Below, piece by piece: positions 49,983-57,113 of a stretch of 64,000 nt of DNA (the stretch's first letter is position 1; each line of letters opens with the position of its first letter). The position numbers and the translations under genes are program-made. The DNA is from Acidobacteriota bacterium (GTDB lineage: Bacteria > Acidobacteriota > Vicinamibacteria > Vicinamibacterales > SCN-69-37), in contig JADJUS010000004.1 of NCBI GenBank assembly GCA_016716905.1, forward strand, positions 1,240,001 to 1,304,000, given 5' to 3'. Below the pieces are notes generated by a model that worked only from the letters and a program-made list of their open reading frames with translations, was not told the DNA's origin and ran no database searches.

Positions 49983-50086
49983 GGACCCCGGGACCCCAGG
50001 ACCCGCCTCCGCGCGTTGCGCTACGGCGGGGCAAGCCCCGACGAGTGATGCAGGACCCTGGACTCTGGACCCTGGACCCTGGACCC
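49983..50086. repeat. Two GGACCC-type tandem arrays flanking a short spacer
   Basis: An array of 7-8 bp units (ggaccccg, ggacccca, ggaccc) at 49983-50004 and five heptamers (ggaccct, ggactct, ggaccct x2, ggaccc) at 50053-50086. The second array abuts the broken 5' end of the pseudogene that follows. Confidence 0.75.
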
Positions 50087-50090
50087 GAAG

Positions 50091-50684
50091 TTGCTGGCGT
50101 CTGCGCAGGCGAACCCGAAGAAGGCCATTGCGGCCTATCGCGATGCACTGCGTCTCGACGGCTGGCGTTACGAAACGGGATCGAATGCCGCGATCCCGGC
50201 CGGGGGGCGGGGCATTGTTGAAGAGGCGGCGCGTTCCCTCGTGCCCCTGCTCGATGCGGAACGTGATGCGGCTGAGATCGCGCACCTGCGCGACCGTATC
50301 AAAAAGCTCGAGTCCGTCCCTCGCTGGGTCACTCTCACTGACGGCGTTGGACCTGGTGGACGACGACGCACCCCCTAAGCGGGCTGGCGTTGTGGCACGA
50401 CCGGAACCGCAATGGCGTCAGCGAGCATGGCGAGGTCCGTCCCGTCACCGCGTGGGGCATCGCCGCGCTCTCGACGGGCTACGACCTCGACGCGACGCAC
50501 CCGCACGAGATTCCCTGGTCGAGCGCCGGGGTGCGGTTTACGGACGGCACGGTCAGGCCGACCTTTGACGTGATGCCGCGGCGAAGCTACGGCGGCGGGC
50601 TGCTCTGGGTCGCGACGATACTCGGACCAGATCAGGTGCCCGTCGGTTCTGGCCGACTCCGGACACACCATTCCATCTGGGATT
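50091..50684 (+). pseudogene. 3' remnant of a TPR/EF-hand-type exported protein gene
   Basis: Two fragments in different frames. The first (50091-50378) reads LASAQANPKKAIAAYRDALR and ends in a coiled segment (AHLRDRIKKLES). The second (from about 50378) reads LSGLALWHDRNRNGVSEHGE, VTAWGIAALSTGYDLDATHP and WSSAGVRFTDGTVRPTFDVM, with an EF-hand-like D-R-N-R-N-G loop. There is no start, the upstream side is a GGACCC array, and there is a frame change near 50340-50390. It is therefore a decayed gene end; the original product is not identified. Confidence 0.6.
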
Positions 50685-50798
50685 GACCCGACAACCGCTT
50701 CCGGCTAGTGTCTGGCGGTTTCAAAATGCGGCGAGTTTCCTGGGGTCGGGAATCTCGGTTGGGCGTCCGTCTGATTCTTCATCGGAGAAGGATGGTCT

Positions 50799-53174
50799 AT
50801 GCGAACTGCAATCGTGATGGCTACTTGTGCGGTGTGTCTCCCGCTACCGGCGTTCGCGCGGCAGGCGGAGCAGCCGGCGGAGAAGCAGGCGGTGGTGTTT
50901 TCAGCCTCAGGTGGCACATCGAAAGGCTCCTTTCAAGCCGGCGGCGACTGGGTCATTTCCGAGTTCCTTCGGCGACAGCGCGCTGACCCTGCGTTCAGAT
51001 CGCGCGCGCTGCTGACGAAGGAACTGGAGCTCAAGGCGGTGACTGGAGCCTCGGCCGGCAACGTCAATGCGCTAGTGGCGGCCGTCAACTGGTGCACTCG
51101 GTCGGCCCAGGGAGAGACCGAGATTCCAGCTGAAAAGTCTCTGTTTTGGACCTTCTGGGTGAACACCGGCGTTGAAGAACTGATGCCTGCGGTTTGGAAA
51201 GACAATCCCGAACCGGCCATCTTCGACCGGCGGTTTTTTCTTGATAGGCAAAGGAAGCAGTTGGACGAATTCCTGATCGGGGCCACGCTCTGGAGTCGTT
51301 GTGGGCTTCCGGTCGGCTTGACCATGACAAAGCAGACTCCGGCAGAACTGCGCCTCTCAGAGACTGGTGGGGCCACTCGGGTGCAGCGCTTTGCTGGGGT
51401 CTTCGAGATCAACACCATTGGCAACAAACTGACTGTTATGGCGCCGGTCGACGCGGAGGGAGCGGCCGGGGCCTTGGGTGCCCTCGCCATGCCGCCCAAG
51501 GATGCCAACTGCGCCGGCGAGGCCCATGGGTTGGACTGGGCATTCAACACGATGATGGCTTCAAGCTCATTTCCGGTGGTGTTTGCGCCTCGACGTGTGT
51601 GTTACGAGGCCAGTGGACTCAACGCAGAAGGCGTCCAGAGAGATCTCTTCGCAGATGGGGGAGTGTTCGACAACAATCCGGCAGGTTTGGCCTTGGGTCT
51701 CGGTGACACGTACTCAAAAGCCCAATTTTCTCGGTTGCCGTTTGCCAGCCAGCAGGTGGTGAAAGAGCTCAAAGACGTCGATGTCTTCTACACCACTGCA
51801 ACGAACCCAAGAGGGCCGCTTAGAGAGGCACGACGGTCCACGGCACCCCAGCAGGACGTGTTTGGCCTGGCCGGGACGTTGAGGCTGTTCTCGGGAGGCG
51901 TCTCCGCGGCGCGGGAGTACGAACTTCAGACCCTGATGCGTCAAGTTCAGCGTGACGAACGCCTGCTGAAGCTGCCGCGCACCGTCAGGTTCTTTCCTTC
52001 TTCACGAAGCGGCGAGATCGTGGGAGAAACGCTGGCGGGGTTCGGCGCGTTCCTTGGCCGCCCCTTTCGTGAATACGACTTCTATTCGGGCATTTATGAT
52101 GGCCTGTATTTCATGGCGAAGTACGCCTGCGGAGAGGAGCCTGAGTGCGATCCGAAGGACGCTGTCAGAAATTGGATCTTCAGCGACCTGTTGAAACTCA
52201 GCGAAGACGCCCGCCTGGTCGTCGAGTGGCGGAAGGCACTCGAAGAGTCGCCGGGTGTCCCAATGCTGTATGAAGACTGGAAGGGCAGGCTCAAGACACC
52301 GGCTCAGAAGCTCCTCTTTGCGATTCACACCCAAATCTCGAACCTCGCCGCGCGGCGCGGTGTTCAGGACGCCCAGTCATGTTCGGGGCCTCGCGACATG
52401 ATTGGCGGGATCCTCTGTGGCGGAGGCATGGACCGAATCCTGGGCGGCCTCGCGAACGACAAGCGCATCGAATCCGTTCTTGAGGACAAGAAGTCGGGGG
52501 TCGCGCCGGCGTTCGTCGAGTTGTTGAAAGCACCGCGGCGCACGGTGAATTCCCTGATCGAAGAGGCGATGGGCAGGCTGCACTATCAGGAGACGGAGCT
52601 GCGTCGTGAGCAGGCCGAGTACGGCTCGTGGGTGGAAGCAGCGCTGCTCGTTTATCGAGGGCAGTCCTATCGCTACCGCACAGGATTGAAATGGAACCCG
52701 TCGTCTGGTCACGTTGAGGGAGGCTCATTCCAGGGTTTTGCCGCCTCTGCCGCGAATATTGCGCTGCCCAATTACGTGACGGTGGGAATGTTCGGAGACA
52801 AGGAACGGCGCCCGCAGCTGACGTTCGGCTGGCGTCCCCTCGTATGGCGCCCCAGTGAGAAGTTCTACCTGGGAAGCGTGGTGGAGTTCGCCAATTTGGA
52901 TGAGCGGACCCTGCAGTGGAGGCAGAATACGTATGGCTTCACGCTTGGCTCATATGCAGTCCCCCTACCTGTTGCCAAGTCCCTTGAACTTGGATGGTTG
53001 TCCACGAGGGTGGCTGGCGGTGACCGGGATCACTTTCTTAGCGCCACGTTCCGGATGCTGGCGGACAAGGTGCATGTCAATGTGAGGGTGAAAACGGCGC
53101 GCCCAGGTCGGGCCGTTTACGTTAATGCCGGTATCAGTGACGTCAACGGCCTCTTCTTCTGGTGGTTTCGCTGA
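50799..53174 (+). CDS. Patatin-like phospholipase, exported, possibly with outer-membrane C-terminal domain
   Basis: A 791-residue lipid acyl hydrolase. A ribosome-binding site (ggagaagg) precedes the ATG, and the signal peptide (MRTAIVMATCAVCLPLPAFA) is clear. The catalytic dyad is visible: oxyanion GGTSKG (38-43), nucleophile GASAG with Ser85, and DGG (286-288, FADGGVFDNNP). Two insertions enlarge the patatin domain. From about residue 620 onward, alternating polar/hydrophobic strands (YLGSVVEFANLDERTLQWRQ, HVNVRVKTARPGRAVYVNAG) end in WWFR. This suggests a beta-barrel or beta-rich domain similar in concept to PlpD-type autotransporters, though no POTRA domain is seen. Toxin or membrane-remodelling roles are both possible. 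Confidence 0.85.
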   Translation: MRTAIVMATCAVCLPLPAFARQAEQPAEKQAVVFSASGGTSKGSFQAGGDWVISEFLRRQRADPAFRSRALLTKELELKAVTGASAGNVNALVAAVNWCTRSAQGETEIPAEKSLFWTFWVNTGVEELMPAVWKDNPEPAIFDRRFFLDRQRKQLDEFLIGATLWSRCGLPVGLTMTKQTPAELRLSETGGATRVQRFAGVFEINTIGNKLTVMAPVDAEGAAGALGALAMPPKDANCAGEAHGLDWAFNTMMASSSFPVVFAPRRVCYEASGLNAEGVQRDLFADGGVFDNNPAGLALGLGDTYSKAQFSRLPFASQQVVKELKDVDVFYTTATNPRGPLREARRSTAPQQDVFGLAGTLRLFSGGVSAAREYELQTLMRQVQRDERLLKLPRTVRFFPSSRSGEIVGETLAGFGAFLGRPFREYDFYSGIYDGLYFMAKYACGEEPECDPKDAVRNWIFSDLLKLSEDARLVVEWRKALEESPGVPMLYEDWKGRLKTPAQKLLFAIHTQISNLAARRGVQDAQSCSGPRDMIGGILCGGGMDRILGGLANDKRIESVLEDKKSGVAPAFVELLKAPRRTVNSLIEEAMGRLHYQETELRREQAEYGSWVEAALLVYRGQSYRYRTGLKWNPSSGHVEGGSFQGFAASAANIALPNYVTVGMFGDKERRPQLTFGWRPLVWRPSEKFYLGSVVEFANLDERTLQWRQNTYGFTLGSYAVPLPVAKSLELGWLSTRVAGGDRDHFLSATFRMLADKVHVNVRVKTARPGRAVYVNAGISDVNGLFFWWFR

Positions 53175-53282
53175 CCGCAGCTGGCTGAGGCCGCGAACCC
53201 CCTTTTTTGATGTGGTGCGGCGACGAAGGTAGGGCCGACAGCCAACGGCGTCCTAAGTCAGCCCGCGCCTCTTCAAGATCGC

Positions 53283-53821
53283 AGAGGGGGATTGTGGAGG
53301 GGATGGTGGCCGAGCGCGGTGCGTTCTGGACCAATCAGTTTGTGAACCACGACCAGGCGAGTGGGTATGGGCCGTTGGCCGATGAGGTGTGGGCGCAGAC
53401 GGGCGGCAGGGTGGATGCGTTCGTGCAGGCCGTGGGGACGGGCGGCTCGTTGCGAGGCACGTCCACGGCGCTGCGCGCGCACAATCCGCGCCTGCATGTG
53501 GTGGCGGTGGAGCCGGCCGAGTCTGCGGTGATGTCTGGCGGCGCGCCGGGCGCGCATCGCATCGAGGGCACCGGCACCGGTCGTCTGGTGCCGATGTGGG
53601 ATCCGTCGCTGGCGCACGAGATTGAGGCCGTGTCTACAGACGACGCCGAAGCCATGGCCCGCCGCCTGACGCGGGAGGAAGCCATCTTCGCCGGCACTTC
53701 GACCGGCGCCAACGTGACGGCGGCGTTACGACTCGCGAAGCGCCTCGGCCCCAGCGCCACGATTGTGACCCTGGCGTGTGATCACGGGCTGAAGTACATC
53801 AGCACGGATTTGTATCGGTGA
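53283..53821 (+). pseudogene. 3' fragment of the cysteine synthase family gene (copy C)
   Basis: The last ~175 codons of the synthase seen at 47822 and 55456, starting abruptly at GIVEGMVAERGAFWTNQFVN and ending KYISTDLYR. The PLP lysine and the first half are absent, so it cannot be active. It keeps the canonical VGTGGS loop where copies A and B read VGTCGS, so it may preserve an older state. Upstream DNA (53175-53282) is unrelated. Confidence 0.8.
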
Positions 53822-53840
53822 GGCGCCGACGAAACCCCTA

Positions 53841-53897
53841 GTTTCTATACACGTCCAGCCTCACATGTATACAAAAAGCCATTTTTCTATACATGTC
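53841..53897. promoter_or_regulatory. Three CTATACAYGT-like boxes before the Fic gene
   Basis: tttctatacacgt (53842-53854), its inverted relative acatgtatacaaaaa (53863-53877) and tttttctatacatgt (53882-53896). Two are direct and one inverted. They precede a GTTTAAAC palindrome at 53903-53910. The core (TRTACAYGT) resembles the mazEF palindromes. They may be operators of an autoregulated toxin-antitoxin promoter whose first gene is gone. Confidence 0.5.
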
Positions 53898-53965
53898 ATC
53901 CCGTTTAAACGGACCAGGCTAGTCCCGCCAGCAAGGAGGTAGCCCGATACCGGCAGGCGCTCAGG

Positions 53966-54733
53966 GTGGGCTTCGAGGAGGTCTCGAGCCGGCGACTATT
54001 GACCAACAACCACATCATCAGGATTCAGGGCGAGCTTGAACAGAACGATGCCGGATTCCGGCGTGTGCCTGGCACCTCCCACACGCCACCGCAAGACGCC
54101 GCGGAAATCGTTGCCCTGATGGCTGACCTTGAACGTTTCATCAATAACGACGTGCGCTACGACGCAGACACGTTGATCAAGATGGCGCTGATTCACCATC
54201 AGTTCGAGAGCATCCACCCGTTCTACGACGGAAACGGTAGGACCGGTCGAATCATCTGTGTGCTGTATCTCGTCAAAGAGGGGCTCCTCGATAGCCCCGT
54301 GCTTTACATGAGCCGTTACATCGTGCGGACGAAGGCCGAGTACTACCGGTTACTACAGGACGCGCGTGACAAGGACGCCTGGGAGGCGTGGGTGATTTAC
54401 ATGCTGACGGCAGTGGAGCAGACCGCGAGGCAGGGCATCACTGTGATCGACGCGATCAAAGGGGCGCTCCTCGACGTCAAGCACCGGGTGCGTCGGCAGT
54501 ACCCGCGTTTCTACAGTCAGGACTTGATTAACAACCTCTTCACACATCCGTACACCAAGATCGAGTTTGTGATGAACGATCTGGGCGTCTCGAGGCTGAC
54601 GGCCACGCGGTACCTGAACGCGCTGGTTGAGGGCGGCATCCTGACGTCGCGGAAGGTGGGCCGCTGGAAGTACTTCGTGAATGAACCGCTGTGCGCGATT
54701 CTCACCGGCGATGCGCTGACGACGACGCGGTAG
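53966..54733 (+). CDS. Fic family AMPylation-type protein, 5'-truncated
   Basis: 255 residues from a GTG. The active-site motif HPFYDGNGRTGR (about residues 84-95) is complete, so AMP-transfer chemistry is possible. LLQDARDKDAWEAWVIYML and a C-terminal winged-helix (MNDLGVSRLTATRYLNALVE) follow, as in Fic proteins with a DNA-binding tail. Family-like sequence (ASKEVARYRQAL) continues in frame upstream of the GTG to about 53924, where no start codon is available and a stop appears at 53906. The usual Fic_N domain with the (S/T)xxxE(G/N) inhibitory helix is therefore missing. It is either a decayed gene or a Fic without its intramolecular brake. Confidence 0.8.
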   Translation: MGFEEVSSRRLLTNNHIIRIQGELEQNDAGFRRVPGTSHTPPQDAAEIVALMADLERFINNDVRYDADTLIKMALIHHQFESIHPFYDGNGRTGRIICVLYLVKEGLLDSPVLYMSRYIVRTKAEYYRLLQDARDKDAWEAWVIYMLTAVEQTARQGITVIDAIKGALLDVKHRVRRQYPRFYSQDLINNLFTHPYTKIEFVMNDLGVSRLTATRYLNALVEGGILTSRKVGRWKYFVNEPLCAILTGDALTTTR

Positions 54734-54761
54734 GTAGCCTCACTCCAGCAGCAACGCCAAG

Positions 54762-55076
54762 TCAGGCCAGTCCCAGCAAGGGTTTCAGCCGTGCGCGAAC
54801 TTCTGCCATCGTCGCATCCGGGGATGCGGCGATAAAGGACACGTTCCGTGCGCGCCAATCGAGATTCTTGATTTGGTCGGCCAGGACGACGCCCTGCACC
54901 GGTCCGGAGGTTGGCAACGCAACCTCGAACGGGTAGCCCTTGATTCGGCTCGTCACCGGGCAAATCACAGCCATTCCGTTTGCCGCGTTATAAGAGCGGG
55001 GCGATAGGACCAACGCCGGCCGGTGTCCCGCAAGCCACACCAGGTCGCCGCTCTCCGGCACGTACGCCTTCACCAC
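54762..55076 (-). CDS. mazF: MazF/PemK-type mRNA interferase toxin (copy B)
   Basis: A 104-residue near-duplicate of the toxin at 47079-47393, with the same fold motifs (VPESGDLVWLAG, NAANGMAVICPVTSRIKGYP, VVLADQIKNLDWRARN). The differences concentrate after residue 80 (VSFIAASPDATMAEV). The frame is intact and overlaps mazE by 7 nt. Having two intact copies with diverged C-termini means either gene dosage or the start of specificity divergence. Confidence 0.92.
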   Translation of the reverse strand: MVKAYVPESGDLVWLAGHRPALVLSPRSYNAANGMAVICPVTSRIKGYPFEVALPTSGPVQGVVLADQIKNLDWRARNVSFIAASPDATMAEVRARLKPLLGLA

Positions 55077-55309
55077 ACTTCGCGCCCCTGCGGAGCGCCG
55101 GTCGAGACTTCCTTGTGTCGGTTCTTCGGCGTGATGCCCTTCACAAGCTCGTCGAGCGTGTACACCGGCCCCTGCGCGCGCACCACCACCGCGCCGTCAG
55201 CCACCGTCATCTCAACGGCAGCGCCTTCCACGAGACCGGCCTGTTCCGCGAGGGCCTTCGGAATTCGAACGGCCAGACTGTTGCCCCAGCGGGATACCGT
55301 GTTTGCCAT
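55070..55309 (-). CDS. mazE: MazE/AbrB-type antitoxin (copy B)
   Basis: A 79-residue near-duplicate of copy A starting MANTVSRWGNSLAVRIPKAL; only residues 3 and 35 differ. Because the toxin-binding tail is identical in both copies, cross-neutralisation between the two modules is likely (inference). A GTGTATACAC palindrome lies upstream. Confidence 0.92.
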   Translation of the reverse strand: MANTVSRWGNSLAVRIPKALAEQAGLVEGAAVEMTVADGAVVVRAQGPVYTLDELVKGITPKNRHKEVSTGAPQGREVW

Positions 55310-55320
55310 GTATCTATTAT

Positions 55321-55330
55321 GTGTATACAC
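55321..55330. promoter_or_regulatory. Palindrome GTGTATACAC, likely mazEF operator (copy B)
   Basis: The 10-bp core of the copy A operator, at nearly the same distance from the mazE ATG at 55309. The outermost pair of the 12-bp version is lost, because the duplication diverges exactly there. Confidence 0.55.
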
Positions 55331-55455
55331 GACAACAAGCGCCATGCCCAGTGTTTAGCTCAGGAAAACCAGTTGTCGGGGCCGAGTGGTTGTAGTTTCT
55401 GCAATGGTCTGTAGTGCGACCGTGGCAAAAAGCGCGTGGACGTAGAATGTCGCCC

Positions 55456-56373
55456 ATGAACCCCGCCATTCTGGACACCATCGGCAACACCCCGCTCGTC
55501 GAGCTCCGTCACATCGTGCCTGCCGGCAGCGCGCGCATCTTGCTGAAGCTCGAGTCGCACAACCCCACCGGCAGCATGAAGGACCGGATGGCGCGGGCGA
55601 TGATTGAGGGCGCCATCGCGTCTGGCGCCCTGGCGCCGGGTCGCGAGGTGGTGGAGTTCACGGGCGGCAGCACCGGCCGTCACTCGCGTTTGTGTGCGCC
55701 TCCTCGGCTATCCGCTCTCCATCGTCACCTCCGACGCGTTCAGCATCGAGAAACGTAACCACATGAAGGCGTTTGGCGCCCGGATGACCATCGTGCCCAG
55801 CGACGGCGGCCGCATCACGCCGGATTTGTTTGTGACGATGAGGGGATTGTGGAGGGGATGGTGCGCCGCGGTGCGTTCTGGACCAATCAGTTTGTGAACC
55901 ATGACCAGGCGAGTGGGTATGGGCCGTTGGCCGATGAGGTGTGGGCGCAGACGGGCGGCAGGGTGGATGCGTTTGTGCAGGCCGTGGGGACGTGCGGCTC
56001 GTTGCGGGGCACGTCCACGGCGCTGCGTGCGCACAATCCGCGGCTGCATGTGGTGGCGGTGGAGCCGGCCGAGTCTGCGGTGATGTCTGGCGGCGCGCCG
56101 GGCGCGCATCGCATCGAGGGCACGGGCACCGGTCGCCTGGTGCCGATGTGGGATCCGTCGCTGGCGAACGAGATTGAGGCCGTGTCTACAGACGACGCCG
56201 AAGCCATGGCCCGCCGGCTGACGAAGGAAGAAGCCATCTTCGCCGGCACCTCCACCGGCGCCAACGTGACGGCGGCGTTACGACTGGCGAAGCGCCTCGG
56301 CCCCGGCGCCACGATTGTGACCCTGGCGTGTGATCACGGGCTGAAGTACATCAGCACGGATTTGTATCGGTGA
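55456..56373 (+). pseudogene. PLP-dependent cysteine synthase family gene, multiply frameshifted (copy B)
   Basis: Same gene as 47822-48743. It opens MNPAILDTIGNTPLVELRHI and keeps GSMKDRMA. It is then disrupted at several points: one base missing at GGSTG (ggccgtcactc), another at the gcctcctcgg site, and a further change near 55845-55865, where MRGMVEGMVAERG should be read. The last frame (GAFWTNQFVNHDQ to STDLYR) is intact. Copies A and B break at the same GGSTG codon by different deletions, so this copy is clearly non-functional as read. Confidence 0.8.
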
Positions 56374-56421
56374 GGCGCCGGCGAACACCGGGCACGCCGG
56401 GTCGTCCTGGAAGTGCAAGAC

Positions 56422-56625
56422 TCAGCCGTTAGTGAGAATCGCCGCGAGAACAGCGACGAGGATCGTCAGCGTGGCGCCGCCAATGCCGCCCATGACCCAG
56501 CGGAACTGGGTGTTCATTTCGCCCCGGATTCCCCTCATCTCGGCGCGAACCTCGGCAAACCCGCTCCTCACTTCTGCGCGCAGTTCGGCGACCTCGATCT
56601 TCAGCTCGGCAATCGCGCTGGTCAT
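56422..56625 (-). CDS. Small coiled-coil protein with C-terminal membrane helix
   Basis: 67 residues. A heptad-rich helix (SAIAELKIEVAELRAEVRSG, FAEVRAEMRGIRGEM) is followed by one transmembrane segment (WVMGGIGGATLTILVAVLAA). This resembles many short phage- or TA-associated coiled-coil/TM proteins and DUF1640-like proteins. No function can be assigned. It lies just downstream of duplication copy B, on the opposite strand. Confidence 0.65.
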   Translation of the reverse strand: MTSAIAELKIEVAELRAEVRSGFAEVRAEMRGIRGEMNTQFRWVMGGIGGATLTILVAVLAAILTNG

Positions 56626-56723
56626 ACCGTCGAACCTCTCTTCGAGTCGAGGATGCCATCGTCTGGCGTGATGAGGAAGCGAGAAGATCGTGCCAGTTTT
56701 CAGCCACGGCGGCGGCCGGTCCT

Positions 56724-57113
56724 CTATCGCTCCCGCACCAACTCGTCCAGCCGCTCCGGCGAGAGGTGCGACAGTCGCGTCAGCACGTCTTTATGCCGGC
56801 GCTCTTCGATGGCCCGGTGTCGTGCGTTGGAGTACTTCAGGGGCCGCATCTTCAGCAGGAAGTCACTTGCGTTGCCGCAATCGAAATCGAAGGGGTACAG
56901 GCCAATCGCCTTGCACACCGAGTCTGGTCGAGCGCCGGCGTACGGTTTGTGGTCAGACCGACGTTCGTGGTGCTTCGGCGGCGGTAAGGCCGACGCCTCA
57001 CCTAGTGCTGCCGGTGCCGGCCGTTGTGTTTTCGATATCTTCCAGCCGCTGGAAGATATCTGGGCGCCCACCAGCAGGTCCCCGTCGATTCGGGTGCCCC
57101 GAACCACCGCCAC
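56724..57113 (-). pseudogene. Second copy of the 102-aa helical gene with unrelated N-terminal part
   Basis: Residues encoded at 56724-56925 (SVCKAIGLYPFDFDCGNASD, LKYSNARHRAIEERRHKDVL) match the gene at 46420-46728 closely. The N-terminal coiled coil of that gene is absent. Upstream, the frame runs through a palindrome (translated as QISSSGWKIS) and low-complexity sequence to a GTG that overlaps the stop of the next gene. It is most likely 5'-truncated or rearranged. If translated from 57113 it would be 129 residues. Confidence 0.5.
57034..57060. promoter_or_regulatory. Perfect 13-bp-arm palindrome, twin of the one at 46857
   Basis: Arms gatatcttccagc and its complement around a central c. 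The inner 12 bp of each arm are the same as at 46857-46881. The extra outer pair is complementary here. Confidence 0.6.

Larger units (their letters stand above)
54744..56373. repeat. Segmental duplication, copy B (mazEF plus cysteine-synthase gene)
   Basis: Homologous to 47061-48743. It starts 11 bp after the Fic stop and ends at the synthase stop. It lacks about 56 bp between the mazE promoter and the shared aagcgccatgcccagtgttt segment. Confidence 0.85.
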
